From T3SED10-260 sp035363255 (GTDB taxonomy: Bacteria > Caldisericota > Caldisericia > UBA6126): a stretch of DNA of 64,000 nt. The DNA lies in the NCBI GenBank assembly GCA_035363255.1, contig DAOSES010000001.1:62001-126000 (forward strand). Direction: 5' to 3'. Numbering within the stretch: position 1 is the first letter of the stretch; each line of letters starts with the position of its first letter. The notes below the pieces were generated by a model. That model saw only the letters and a program-made list of their open reading frames with translations. It made no database searches and had not been told where the DNA came from. The translations under genes were made by a program, and so were the position numbers. Shown piece after piece: positions 28,601 through 39,800 of the stretch.

Positions 28601-30854
28601 GATCACCATCGTTGAATTCTATATTGTCAGTGGTTGGATCAGTCATATTGAAATATTGAATAGTTGCTGGAATGGGTTTTAGCCAATAATTTGGATCAAG
28701 ATCCAAATCTCCTGCTGTAACAACAGAATTTGCAGGATACTGCACTCTCTGTCCATTACGCTCAAGTACAATTGAGTTCAGTCTAATATCACCTGGTTCG
28801 AGAACATATTTAATAAAAGAATCGATTCCTCCAGGCAACTGAACAACTTCGAGTTGATAATCGTGAGGAAGACTAATTTTTCTATAAAGAGGGGTATTGC
28901 ACCCAAAATCCTGATCATTTAAATAGGATTTAAAAAAACTATCGACTGCAAGGTCAGGTGTTAAAGATTGTGTGGGTGGGGAGGAAACTAAGACGACATC
29001 AGTACTCAGAACATATCCATTCCGAACAATAAACCAGGTCTGTCCATCTTTATCGAGGGTTTGTCCATATTTAACTAACTGTTTGGAATCGGTTAATGTA
29101 TGAAGAATAGCAGAGTTTAATTGGGCAGCTTGATATATGTTTACTCCAGAAGGGGCATCGATATATTCATTTTGAGAATACGATTCTTTTATGTCAAAGA
29201 AAAATTCATTACCCCGAAAAGTAGTGAGCATACGATTGTAGTCAAAGGAATAGTTACCGTTCACAGCTCCTAGAAATTCTTCACCTGTACGACCAGTGCG
29301 GTAGTCATCACTGCCGTTTTGAGCAAAAAGAGTATCACTAGCCAAGTTGGCTCCAAGATTGACATCCAAACCATTGTCAGCAAAGATTTGGACTCCAATA
29401 TAGGAACGGTACTTGACTGAAACATCGTGGAAGGTAGTTGCGGGGATAGTAAAAGTACGTCCATCAGGGTCCAGAAGAGTGGATTTCTGAATACGCTGAG
29501 TTTGGGCGGGTACATCATCGTTGGGGGAAAAGAGTCTGGCTGTGGCAACTGAAGGTGAACTGCCAAACCATATATCGGATTGTACAGTTAAATCGTAACG
29601 ATTGCTACCGTCACAGTCTGCACTTAATACTTCGGAAAAAATCATCACGTCACCAGCAAAAATACCACCAGCGATGGCATGCTTGTCGTTTCGGGTATTG
29701 ACATTGGTGCGACGCATATCACCTACCTGAACGAAAGGCTCAGGTAAACCATTAAGTTTTAAGTATATGGATTCGCCAACGTCGTAAAAACTATTTTTCG
29801 CTCCTCTTATGGTATGCCATTCTTCTCCTGCATCAATTACAGGACCACCATCATCTTTAAATGGTACTATCTTCATACCGATATCTTTGTCGCCAGCTAC
29901 TACATAAGAAGCGGGATGATAGGTATAGACATCCAGACCATCAGTCATAGAAATATGAGCCAGGCGATAGTCTCCTATTTGAACGGTATTACGTTCTGGA
30001 CCAGGGGTCTGAGAACTGCGATCAGCAAGTCGATAGATGCCTTCACCAACATCATAATACTCGTTATCACGGATGTGATCCGAATGCCATTCTTCGTTCC
30101 AATCAGCATCTTCATCTCCATTGTTGATAAACTGTTCCAGGTTGGATCCGATGTCCCAGTCGCCTTCGTTTACGATACCTTCAGCATACTGTCCATTAGG
30201 AAGGAGAGTGTCAGCAGCAGGGTAATCCACCATATCGACCCAACCAATTCTAAATCCTCTTCCAGTGACCAATTTATCAAAAAAGTATATCTCTTTTTTG
30301 TAAGCGGGATCGGTGGGATCCAGTATATATGGACCCTGGGTATTGGAAGCTGGGTCACGTTGAGCTCGTGGGTTGTTTTCGCAGGCACCTGCAATATATG
30401 CTGGATCTTTGGGATCTGCGAGACGATCATAGGATGAATCATGAAAGTTTCCGTCTGGATCGAGCCAAAGTTTGCCGTGAGTGTCAATTACACCAACCCA
30501 GCGATGCTCAGGACGACTTTCTCCAGCATCAGCCTTAACAGTGAGATAAAACTCAAACCAATAAAGGGGCTTGGTTAACATGACGACTTCTTTGCGTCCC
30601 CAACTGCTTCCACGGCGAAATTCCCAGGGAAAGTATCGAGGACCTGAGTCTGGATTGTTCGGATCCACCTGAACACCTGGATCAATCTCTTTACCGTCTC
30701 TATCGTAGCCTACCTCCAGCAAACGCAGTGCCATAAATGATGCAGGGCGATTGCCTTCCTTGGCAGCTAACACGATTGTAGGATAATAGTTGCTCAGTGG
30801 TACAATACTGAACCATAACAAAAGCGACAAAAATACACTTAATATCCTTTTCAT
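19683..30854 (-). CDS. Giant secreted surface protein 3 of 4 (3723 aa), with expanded GDIRLT repeats and an SH3-like domain
   Basis: The largest member. ATG 30854 is chosen because AAGGAG lies 8 bases upstream and MKRILSVFLSLLLWF starts a good signal peptide; GTG 30863 is the in-frame alternative. Unique inserts explain the extra length. A bacterial SH3-like segment lies at about 565-625 (QTWFIVRNGYVLSTDVV). A block of tandem calcium-loop units at about 1389-1825 has YVDVDNNRLTSPGDIRLTQ, YADMNRNGIADEGDVRLV and YLDLDNNGIPTTGDVRLV. A beta-sandwich-like module at about 1000-1280 contains very Tyr-rich runs (TYLYYMNYYQQLYGEYYKW). Shared features: Cys pair at about 2493, DLNKDGKISYQDWETEI at about 2592-2615, GGQTHTGR, IYNSPHKGGY, Ig-like modules, and duplicated stalk repeats at about 3597-3722. 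No enzyme motif found. Gap of 46 bp to gene 4. Confidence 0.9.
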   Translation of the reverse strand: MKRILSVFLSLLLWFSIVPLSNYYPTIVLAAKEGNRPASFMALRLLEVGYDRDGKEIDPGVQVDPNNPDSGPRYFPWEFRRGSSWGRKEVVMLTKPLYWFEFYLTVKADAGESRPEHRWVGVIDTHGKLWLDPDGNFHDSSYDRLADPKDPAYIAGACENNPRAQRDPASNTQGPYILDPTDPAYKKEIYFFDKLVTGRGFRIGWVDMVDYPAADTLLPNGQYAEGIVNEGDWDIGSNLEQFINNGDEDADWNEEWHSDHIRDNEYYDVGEGIYRLADRSSQTPGPERNTVQIGDYRLAHISMTDGLDVYTYHPASYVVAGDKDIGMKIVPFKDDGGPVIDAGEEWHTIRGAKNSFYDVGESIYLKLNGLPEPFVQVGDMRRTNVNTRNDKHAIAGGIFAGDVMIFSEVLSADCDGSNRYDLTVQSDIWFGSSPSVATARLFSPNDDVPAQTQRIQKSTLLDPDGRTFTIPATTFHDVSVKYRSYIGVQIFADNGLDVNLGANLASDTLFAQNGSDDYRTGRTGEEFLGAVNGNYSFDYNRMLTTFRGNEFFFDIKESYSQNEYIDAPSGVNIYQAAQLNSAILHTLTDSKQLVKYGQTLDKDGQTWFIVRNGYVLSTDVVLVSSPPTQSLTPDLAVDSFFKSYLNDQDFGCNTPLYRKISLPHDYQLEVVQLPGGIDSFIKYVLEPGDIRLNSIVLERNGQRVQYPANSVVTAGDLDLDPNYWLKPIPATIQYFNMTDPTTDNIEFNDGDPIYRSNDSVVNTGDVRLTEIEYGRNPYLCNTDVGEYDVWLRETPVHMLTMGLNGDTRCFDMTVVPGKLDIDIDLDRPFKVEQTTQINVKINTPIEKDHKVYVTVKEPVAPSFGGLRPEAFYSPPIMVPHEFLPIVPEGQDPKDYLIAPYPYDPRIRDVFGNTWGVFNVLTQFLPWSNPKSFGRDSRWWTRNIYPGVSPYPEHGMINTNHFVTYTNTSLQSDDNPNSAPRRGPYPWNIPFPKAGKKFQFPFDGEKYHQVWVAPFPALSLFNGVPNKPWYVDNDPTMNNVYQIYNVMTNVNTTLPPYGNTPCMIAYGEWYTWNTYLYYMNYYQQLYGEYYKWQYGSYVDMFERAYLTISPARFDKVSGQYYPYSQTGGPSYGHATYHYNPAFYQAGVYQRYYRDFTHDANFYHADHFGKYDPDNQMPGNGIYGYLDETSTPRRLILTWRVNHGYDHRYSAGTYFTNTQQTAYQPYNVQIVLYENGTFQYNYDGGNRWWGVYEQFPTYQYSNTPVVGWYGGRRTLRQLATIPGVYNWHNNKNLQNAPSVRWNYTELAGINAEDERRLFVDYRELDKENKEVSFQYTPYRGTCNEDGTRNRLEISAFLDRGGYSDPLPLTPLADVFFDLVDPKVGTIESEVGYNIYVDVDNNRLTSPGDIRLTQCVQAGQLFTMGTLVKAGDTDNDLIFSQYDVPLGGAIYDGSGNPAELGKLLVYADMNRNGIADEGDVRLVAFANYQQGSLIGTQDWENYFNWQIRETVLFPARAPLGVMKDRNGVLKNVYWDRDASQTLTPYDVRLTPIESYEHGTRVMSGDADINTPFTILDARLGVVDPMNGTEPSEAHPSAMENISANFSANVYVNMGDMPIVKAGDIRLTDAYVMNGTEITGKYNKGTTVRSGDLDEGTQYSFDNPPVIVWNSEWGNGVYLDLDNNGIPTTGDVRLVKNKWTARGRQQFQYYGFYYDWQPGTNLWYYQFPYYYLLEEFDPGKIVVFSNSYVYGGQGDPPPKPNRRPWGTTVDNYHRYPYTMNPPWMTNPGTVEYDQAPTISVTADSKVYLNRGISHNSVATGDIRLTEIGILHQGTHVVIDSPDRQSHFMFDPYWAKHPWTKLELDANPFKAVRPIPQAGPDPLIPYHIYDGYDCFAWEKYDIAPEELIIETERDCLNLNEQRFPNLTIRMIDFDNPNDVNDPANVVVSGDPSERLIMNFNAHGGGIKFFFTAIGQPPSYQKYIGQYNEDDTVVFWYWYDNHPYGVLDPSDFLMTNPDDNKSSPFKPVGGDPLNPYSSQAPPFPARIWDIDCSFGQTVCTIPGDKPGYPKLGEVNNRNYEFAYKTGDIEGLSIWNHGDWIINQNATAPSFDGMTQDPQVVRWRMRGDRSGTVLISPPRAYGTVFTYGIPVQLTSFTGDDEGGRAVVPIKPFKTDTPVTIRMYSARVMFDYNSRYPHGPAFINDMAPGIDYVGLKDIKVLEPDPRVNFGEFNIVDHGLQNSKVNYTSGGSPLSPLDYPSPLIRADYDPLLKDLKRDMRVYPGGQTHTGRVANAQLHSGFNSTPAIWKNMFNKLGSEMMPFTDYGFYFILHDGMDRRIFWDPYAQTIDQNIKSITIEGPFMMPKVHERLGGTGALTRALKTNYPKNLPVQYDFSGKLVIDTTNYTLFSSTAPPDFTSLASPMSVDAFRYTSQNQRLVESKKLWYFGADPTPSPISQRMSSHESPTLIHTVNWIDEIIPIGHGKISIVVELFDGTIKKYEDCCQDIYDDIPVNGLELSSNVETIEVDTPTRLEVQLKEYDTKSYPVDQHVIPCNDALVLLWQDRGIKDAQGKLVGSGDGWITVPPRSSDATGFSTQISHFFDLNKDGKISYQDWETEIIGTYDLASNTWKSGVIDARTLQRNNGAYHFDLSPSNGSLVDTVGIDFGGPVTRNNQPDNVIDDYELLPIYVTAYKFGDDNNDKAFTPLYSLSKPYEFSHEVYMAGLKHLPVTPKNDLIVSYGPDPLTAGCVPELLENEQPLTFTVLDSEGSPVDLRKGLTNAYGSNVVDEKVIWNVLFKDPHPDNKTFFGPKAILPQYYWIRTDLQNDDGSMVNNFRQFSFSRFPFQPIEIDFNRASEGIYAFKGFCANDEGSFKVFVDTPDRRRRGIVDVNVQLPDVFYAIRDYDLNRGGYYQDNSWSFSPGQETDFVMTAANYSGYLVVAVIKDAQGNPIRGVKSELCEGGESLTRFTPYTTKPDNFDYYPVLLTNMTNHSTFGYYTFGFNRPAMYISSLGSRYYNNVVMPSKVDPNVSIIYTFGFQPIYLKPGWTNPFAQFGGATYYNTSNWQWENGEWELYPVLDLPPANNLRGFGRGAIYNSPHKGGYLFANREGQAFIDHEDSMQISEEGQANVLMGANDIGEYGGLIGKNPYSNSIFGDVAGNLWNFRGRSINPGDIRYRYNQYLSDTAGFTNADGTYRLDWDAFPSHDARIARPIAKVYDASRNVLLDTELIDPQNYDLVYGKANHLRIELFPAASPNIGIRPGGTLILSDDSYFPDDTDFEGKSENMIWGSTATEEFGANTSASTTLMLTPTGSWKNLAQLKYFGYYNSWQGSLYIRDNRGKVWNLAKFDIVRSLEIQVKTNKQPVAGEAAHLIVYALELGTKKPVSDASVRIIGAGVDMTARTDREGVARFDIMPKSKGIIAINVNHKDLGEGYNEVHVMEPPEPNEILLEVQASKTLTNENTVTITGKTNPGNILTVNEKAVSLKPDGSFEAKVELQEGNNQIVVSSTDRLGRIARKILTVVRRSQGPSLFIDEVPQLVDVREYELRGKVSPGASVKAGGKLAAVQGEDWKVQISLDFGKNNVKIEAIDGIGNTTSKEIEIMVYHKVEIRLGIGSRRLIVNGVPADKELDVAPYVKNAKTFVPLRVLSESLGAKVQWLPDVKGIVIELMGKKIEMQIGSGKAIINGKVADLDSPPEITQGVTFVPLRFVADILGAETQWIAESREIIVTLLSY

Positions 30855-30881
30855 CCTACCCACTCCTTCTCTCGGTTGCCT

Positions 30882-33800
30882 CTAAACAAGTTTTATAATC
30901 TTGACTGTTCGAGTCGATTCAATCCATTCAACTTCAAAACCCAAGGCTTCCGTAATAAATCTCAGCGGTACAAAAGTAGTTCCACCAACATTTTCCGGGG
31001 GAGCATCCAAGGTAACAGGAACTCCATTGACTGTAGCTTGAGTGGAACCAACACGCATAATTACTATTTTGCCTTCCATGCTAACAACAATTTCTTTAGT
31101 ACCTTGTAGCCAATCAACTTTCGCTCCGAATGACTCAGAAACCAAGCGAACAGGCACCATTACGCGTCCCTCTTTTATGTAGGGAGGCACATTCAAAGGT
31201 TGTTGGGGTACTCCGTTGAGATACACATTGGTGCTCCCAATCTGGATTTCTACCACCCACCTTTGATATACATAAACTTCTTTTTCTAAAACACTTTCAT
31301 TGCCTGCCATATCTTTTGCTTTTATGACCAGGATATTCTTACCATATTTTACTTCCATATTCAACTGCCAATTAAGTCCGATCATTTCAGCTTTTACCCC
31401 GTTGACTTCTATTTGAGCTTCTTCGGAACTTGTTCCTCGAAGAGTACTTTGAGTAACATCGACCAAGCTGCCTGGATCGTGAAGAGTAATGACTGGAGCA
31501 ACAGAATCAAAAATAATCTTTTGGAGAGCTTCTTTGCTTTCTACGTCATCACTAGCCTTTACTAATATTTCGTTTTGACCTTCTTTGAGTTGAATACTTT
31601 GTTCGAATTTTCCAGTAGCATCTATATTGATTTCCTTGTCGTTAATAAAAACTCTGGAATGAGTCTTTGTATAACCTCTTACAAGAACAGTGGCTTGATT
31701 GGTGATACTTGGGAGGGAGTCAACATGCAAAAAGAGTGGACGAGTATCTTTTCCTACAAAAAGCGATTCATTGCCTTCAAGGTAGCCTGTTTTGGTAGTA
31801 TTGAGCTCAATAATGCCCTCTTCTGTGGGTGTAATCTCTATTTCACAGATACCCTCAGCGTTAGTACGAGTGTTCTCGTTTATACCAGCTCCTCGAATTC
31901 TGACTCGAGCTTCGGCAATAGGACCTCTGGATGCAGCTTCCACAATACGAAGTCGTAATGTGGTTTTAACTCTTGGGTGTAGAGTGCCTACTGAAATTAG
32001 CTCGATACCAAGACCATTTGCTGAATCAAATTGTTCGTACTGGAAAAGACCCAAAGTAATGTTGTTGTCAAGTTCACTGAAACCCATCTTTTCTAAATAA
32101 TAATTAATGAAACCAAAATAGGATCCTGTACCAGTAGGAGTAATTTTCACTGTAGCTTCTGGAGTTGATCCGTCAGTACCCTTTTTTAGATAGGCTTGAA
32201 CATGCATTTCATCTTTTGCGCCATACATTTCCACTTTTCCGCCTTCCTTCATGGGAAGATCACGGGAATCAGCTGGTAATATCTGTACAATAAGGTGGTT
32301 TTCAATACCATATTGCAAATCATATCTATCTGGATCGAGTAAGTTCTTTCCTAAAGGTTGACGATTTTTTGCATTTAACAGACGGAACTGTGGGCTTCGA
32401 ATGGATATAAACTGGTCAGTATGAGCGTCCCAGTCTAGTTGGAAAAGGGACCATTTAGTTATGTAGGGGGATGCATTTGTGCAATTACCACGAGACTCAT
32501 TGTACTTCTTTCCACCATAACGAAAACGTTTCCATACGTTTCCTGGAGCATAAACATCGCCTTGGAAATTAGGACTTCCAGCTACGTCACCAAATTGAGG
32601 ATTAATACTCAGAGCATTAAGTCCAGTGAGACCTCCAACAAAACTTTCAAATAAACCAAAATCATTAACAAATAGTTTAAAGCTGACTTTTCCATTTTGA
32701 TCAAGAACAAGAGAATCTGCATAGGTCAGCTCTTTAATATCGTCAGGGCGTCCTGTTTTGTCAATGTTCGCAAAAAGATAGCCACCTTTATATATGCTGT
32801 TATATATAGCTCCAAGACCCCAGCCTGCATATTGTGCACCTTCTTCAGGTATTTCAAGAATTACTCCAATATAGAAACCACCAGTTTCAAGGTTCATATA
32901 GGTGCCAGTATTGTAGTAGACTTGACGATACCAAGCGCAACCATTAATAAGGGTAAAACCTGCCATATCAATGCGCTCGTGGTTAAGCAAATCAATCTCT
33001 CCGTTTTGATTTTTGTCTATACCCAATAAATTGTAATAAGGAGATGGAGTCAATGCAGTATTTCTACTTCGAAGATTTCTTACGAAAGTAGTGAAAGGGG
33101 TAAATCTAGCAGGTACTGCTTCACAATCTTCATCTCCGGCAAAACCTACCAAGGGTCTTCCTACTGCATCATAAACCTGGGCTTCGATAGTATAAACGCG
33201 CTGATCGAGAGCAGTGAGTACAAAATCAGGGCTTCCAGGTATAGAATAAGTAGTTTTGTTGGGATCTTCGTCATTGCTAACGGTATAGCGTACGCTAGGA
33301 ATCTTTACATTTACAATAGTGTCTCCAAAGCTTCTACGATCGGGAGTATAAACTCTGACCATAAAGCTACCAGCATCGTTAGCTGTAAAACCATAGAAAC
33401 GATACATGCCCTGATCGGCTTCAGAGAAATCGGGACGGATGGGTTCAAAGGGAGCCATCGCGGATAAATAGATGGAATGATTGTCGTAGAGGGTTCCATC
33501 GTTGTTGTGTAAATCTGTTCTGACCCAATAAAACTGGGGCAAACGTGCATCAGGTCCATAAATATCTTTGAAGTCGGGGTGGGGATCCTGGAAAAGGATG
33601 TTGTGAAGATTGCGAAGAGCTACCTGATTATCACCTTTGATGTCGGGGACTCCCTTAAAGAGGTCAATGGGTTCGCCCTGCTCGTCCAACACGATAAAAG
33701 TGAGGGGGTTTTCAGGATCCATCAACTCAGGAGTAACTCCAGCAGTAAGAATATCGGGAGAAGTGTTAATAACTAGCCGATTGACAGGAACAGGATCAAT

Positions 33801-36800
33801 TTTAGCCATACCTGAAAGATAGACTTCGTGAGAATACTCATTAGGAGAAACTTCTTTCCAAAAAGGAGAGAAACCTCGATCGTTGTTGTCATCGCCATAT
33901 TTATAAGCGTTAATATAAATAGGAGCTATTTCGTACTGACTGATAATGTGATCAGGTTCTATCGAGAATTCTGCTCTTGAGTCTGGCATTCCACCATAAT
34001 CGTATCCGATTGTGGTGAGTTGGGATCCATTGGAAGCAGAAAGATTCACAATATACTCGCCATCTTCCCGCATGAAGGTGCGACCATCAATTACTCCACT
34101 CGACCAGGTATTGGTGGCCATATCGTACGTGCCCATAACTTCAGTTTCATAATCAGCAAAAGAAATCTTGCCATCACGATTGAGGTCATGGTGGGCAGGG
34201 AACTGCTTGCCTACTTCAAACCAGGTGCTGGAGCGTGGTGGATTGGTGATATGTCCATCACCCATTCCGATAAGTCTCTTGGTCATGGGATCCATAATGC
34301 CACGATCCTGCCAAACCATAAGGTAAGCACTATTGGCATATATGGTATCTTGCTCTGGGATACTGGCTTCAGTAAGAAGGAGCGACAACTCATGATCTTT
34401 TTCAATTTCAAGCTCTGTTGGGACACCCTCAATTTTGATGCCATGAACTGGAAGAGAAGTGAGAGGTGGATCCTGACAGCAATCAGTATAATGGTATTGG
34501 GCACCATTTGTGAACTCAATCATAACATCAATTTTGCCATGTCCAACGGGGATAAGCTCGTCAAACAAAAAGAACGTATTAGGTATCCATGTATTACAGC
34601 CAGTATGACCTTGTCTACCTGCTCCATAGTATGACCACTTATGATCATAGCCACCATATTGGTTGAGAATCCAGGGGTTGAGCTGTTGACCTGTAATCTG
34701 AAGGAAATCATAGGGTGCAGTGGGATTGGTAACTCCAGCCAGGTTAATACCCGCTTGAGCAGGTGTCATAATCTGATAATAGCTGAAATTGATGGGGTCG
34801 ACAGTAATCTTGCCTGTAAAATCATAGTGAAGAGGTACATTTTCGTGACCGTTGTAGTCGTAGCGGGTATTCAACCGGAAGGTATAGGGGTCGTTGCCAC
34901 CACGAAGTTGATCTTCCATAACCTTTTTGGGAGTAGCAAAAGGACCTGTAACTTCAATCTTTCGTATACTATTGTAAAAAGAGACATGATCGTATGCATT
35001 CTGTCGCTTGAGATAGAAGGCCAATCCATAATCAGACTGGGGCATAAATTCTGTTCCCAATTTTACAAATTTATCCCTCCAGATGGCAGGGTATGCATTC
35101 CATGTTGATCCTGTGGAATGCTCTTTGTTGAAAAATTTGAGACGAACCCTTCCTGCATGGCTTTGTCCACCAGGATAGGAACGAATGTCATTGTTAAAGT
35201 TTTTTACCATAGGGAAGTATCGGGCACCTACCTGAGGATTAGGTGGATCGAGGGGATGCAAAGCGCTTGTGCCAGTGGTGTAATTGATCCAGGAGTTTTG
35301 AAGCGCATGGTCGATGATGGAAACGTCAGTGAAGTTGAGGTCAGGATTGGCAGGAGCGATTTTGATTGTAGTTTCAGCGCAGTAATCGATGCCCATACCA
35401 GGCTCAAGGATGTAATGACCAGGATGGGGCAAGGAACTATTATAGTCAAGAAGAGTGGCGGTAGAATATAGACGTATATTGAGAGGAGTGGAAGGATCAG
35501 TTGGCCAGGCAACAATAATGGCTTTACCGCCGTCATCGTTGCGATAGTCAGTAGGATTGGGATAGGATTTAGGGCTAAGCAAGGTAGGAACACCCCAAGT
35601 CAGAATATTTCCATAAGCCTGAGGAGGAGTGCCTCGATTATTGGGATAGTTCCAGTGCTCGTCTGCATTGTTGCCAAACAAGCCATAACGATCGCCAAAG
35701 CTCCACTCACCCAGGCGAGGAAAACCAGGCTGATCGCCACAAATCTGGTTTATATTTTGACCGATGGAACAATCCATATCTTCGAGGCTAAGAGGAGGAC
35801 GGCTAAATACAGCGGGAAGAGGAGTGCGTAATAAAGCGGGGTTACACTGATAAGCACCATAAGCCCAACGATCATAAATAGCAGGGTTTTGCCAGGAATA
35901 AATCCAGTCGGTAGGATCGAGAACACCACGCACCTGACCAGGAGTAGCGGGTTCGTACCAGTGCCAGAAATCATAGTTTCCGTCGTCACGCACCTGAACA
36001 ATATAACGTTGTCCAGCAGCGCCAATAGTAGTAAACATACCATTGATGCCTCCACCTTTGACGTTATAGTTCGCGATCAGGGCATTCTGAACTATTTGAG
36101 ATCCGTTAGGAACAGCAACGTGAATGGGAAGATCAAAATAAAGGTCGTTGCCGTTGATGGCTACAATGCGTCGATACATAGGAGTAGGAAGACCTGTTTC
36201 GATATAGACATAGTCGCCTACTCGGAAAAGGCCTACCATACCGGATTGGACTCGTATATAAGCACTGCCATTGGGTGCTCCGGCTGGAGGATGATTGACA
36301 AAGGCAAAGTCTACATCAAGACCTTGATAAACCACAGTTCTTCGAGTGGAAGCAACTGCCATGGAATTGGGATCGTTTACATCCAGGGGGTTATCAAAGT
36401 TTTTAATATCAAGAGATATGATGGGTTGTCGTTCATCGAGAACGCTTACGCATTCTCTTGAAGGTAATATTTCGAATTTCTCGGGTTCTACCTGGAGACG
36501 TTCAAGACCAAAACAATCATAGGTGCCAGAAAGTTCTCTAGGAATGAGGTTTTTGGTGGGTGGATAGACAAACCAGCGAGTTTTTTGGAATTCTCCCCAG
36601 GGATATCGCCAATATTCCAGACGTTCCCATTTGGAAGCCCAAACAGTGGGATCGGCATAGTTGAACTCTGGAAGATAGGTATAGGTGCTATCGGGAGGAG
36701 CTATGGTGCTTCCACCACTATCCTTGTAGGCTCTAATCTCAACCCATTCGGGGATACCCACTTCTCGGGCAGTACCGCGATAAGGGGTAAATTGGAAAGT

Positions 36801-39800
36801 GCCTACAGGGTTTTCAGCTGTAAGTACCACAAAGTCTTCAAAGGGTTTGATTTCGTTGAAACGGGGGTAAACAGCATGGGGCTCATTGAAGGGAAGAATA
36901 TTCATCGTCCATTTTTCTGCGGCAAGAGTGCGCAATCGGGGGGAAACGATGTACGAAGAGGGCACCCAAACACCATCCACGGTAGCAATGTTTTTTAAAC
37001 CGCTATAGATAGGGGAAGCCTGATAGAATCCCATCCCATCAGTGATACCCACTAAAGGAGCACCAGTAATAATACCGTTAACTCCAGTATAGCCATTGCT
37101 GGTGATGTTGTTGACACGGTTAAAGAGTTTGTAAGTTTCGTTGGGAGGGCTGGGTAAGGGATTGGGGACATCGACGTCAGTCATATAGTTAAGTAAAAAG
37201 TCACCGTTATTAAAAAGAGTAACTTGAGCATCCACAAGACCAAATCTTGATGAGCCATTATTAGCAAGATATGAGCCAGCACTGCCAGCAGGAACTTGAT
37301 ATTGAGTTTGAGCTCTCCAACGAATAGTAATGGAGTCATTGGTCTGAGAGATGTAAATTCCTAAGGGCTGATTTTGTGTGCCATTGACAAAAGGTGTAGA
37401 AGCAACAGCTGCTTCGATGGAAAGACTTTCACTTGATTGAGGAATACGCAAAGCATCTCCATAAACCATCAAACGTGCATCGAACTGATCAAGAGGTCTT
37501 GCAATGGGCTCTCCAGAGGAAAAGTTAATGAAACCATTAGTAGAAACATAAATCTTTCGGTAGTTTTGCCCTAAATAGGAAAAATCGAAAGGAAGTTCGT
37601 AGGTAAAGGCTTTATCAATACCATACCAGTCCATATTCTTGCCAGTGATGATATATTGGGCTTTTTCGTAGTCACGTATGTAGTTATAAACATGTTGACG
37701 TCGTATATTGACTTCGTTTGCCTGAGGTTCCTGAATGGATACATAAACTTTTTCACCCTGCTTGGGAGGAGGATTGACGGAAACTGTGATCGTGGATGTT
37801 TGCTCTACCATCAAAGGTGGATTTACGTCAACCTTGAGACCAATATCGCCTGGCAAAACATAAGCATCCATGTAATTGTAGTGTCCGTTCTGGCCCATGG
37901 TAAGCATATATACAATGGATTCCATGAACCATACATCACCACCACTAACTTCAGATCCACAAGCATATACCACTTCGTTGATCTGCATGGTGTTGAGACG
38001 AATATCACCAAAATCGACAATGCCATTGTCGTTGGAGTCAAAATATATGTGGGTGTAAATGGGGTCATATTCAAAAGGAGCAGAGGTGTCAGGGGTGATT
38101 TTGCTATAGTTAGGTATAAAGATCTTTTCTTTGGTAAAGCCGTGAAGGGATAAGCCAACATCGACATCACCTTCGGTTACAATAGTGTTGCGCTGGTATC
38201 TGGTGACTATGCCACCGATATCAAGCTCTACATCGGTAAAACGACGGTCTCCTGCTTCGACGACCAAATTGCCATCAACGTCAGTAATACGCCCTACATA
38301 GGCAGGATTGGGAAGCCAATAGATAGCTTCTCCGCATCCGTAACGGGGGTTTTGATCGTTTCCACCGGCATTGTTGTAGCGATAGTTTTCGGTGAAAGGA
38401 GTTAGACGACGGGATAAATCCTGGGTACTCATATAGTTTCGAGAACCAATAAATTGTTCGCCTGTGCGTCCTTCTTTGTAGTTATCAGTCAAATCAAGCT
38501 CAAGAACAAGATCATGAGCTTTCTTGGGAATCATCATGTTGTTGATTCCGTTATCAAGAAATACTTCCACTCCAATATACTCGCGGTACTTGAACTTTAC
38601 ATTATGGAAAGTAGTTCCAGGGAGAGTTTTGTAGCGATTGGTATCAAGCCCAGGGTCGAGTACAGTAGATTTCTGTATGCGTTGAGCTCCAGCAACTAAA
38701 TCACCATTTTGCGAACGTAATACTGCAGTTGCAAAACCCGGATTCTGACCCATAAAGACATCACTCAAAACATGGACATCGTAGGATCTGTCTTCAACGC
38801 AATTGTTGTCAGTAACTTCAAGCATAAGTAATGCATCTCCCACCGAAAGCCCAGTGCCGTACTTTTTGAATACACCTTGAGCATTGATGATACATTCTCC
38901 ATTGACATTGGTGAGTCTGATAGAATCTTCAAGCACGATGTCAGATCCTAATGGAAGTTTGTAAATCCACTCAAAAGGATCATAAATGGCATTAAGAGCA
39001 ATATTATCGGTGTGTTTTTCAAAAGTATGAAAATTTATCAAATCCAAACCAATATCCCAATCATCAGCTTGAACCATGGTATCATGGGGATAAGTTTTCA
39101 CTTCTTCGTCTCTTTGAATGGAAACTGGTGTCAGTCTCAAATCGCCAACTTTAACTGCACTGTACGGCATTTGAAATGCTCTATAAATAAATTCATGCTG
39201 TCTTCCAGTTTCCATATTGCCAGGAGTATAAAAACCATTACCGTCCTGATCAGTATGAAGCTCATTATTCAGGAAAGCAACTACTGGAAGTCCATAGTCC
39301 CAATCGCCATATTCTGTTTCAGTGTCATATTTTACTTTTCCCTCAGACCTATCTTCAGGGTCACCCATAACAGCTCCTGCGAATGGGTAATCTACGTTAT
39401 CTACCCAGCCTATTTGCCACATCCGATTGGTAGCTTCAGAAAACTGGTCTTTTTTGTAATCCCAGAAAAACTGCTTGGTATTGTAGAAGGGATTTTCACG
39501 ATTTAAAAAATAGGGACCTTTGGTGTTGTTGTTTCCAGAAAAATCAATCAAACCTTTGGGGTTGGTACTGCAAGAGCCTGGAACATACCCACCATTGATA
39601 AAAGGTTCATAGGGAGCTCTGGCGAAGATGGGGTCTGAAGAAGAATCATAACGGCTATCATTGAAATAGCCATCCTGGTCGTACCACAACTGCCCATCGG
39701 TATCTACCACGGCATAGAAAGGACGTTTGAGGGTAGAGATTCCACCTTCTGCAACTACCTCAAGGTAAATCTGAGTATAGTAGACAGGTCGAGTTCCTGA

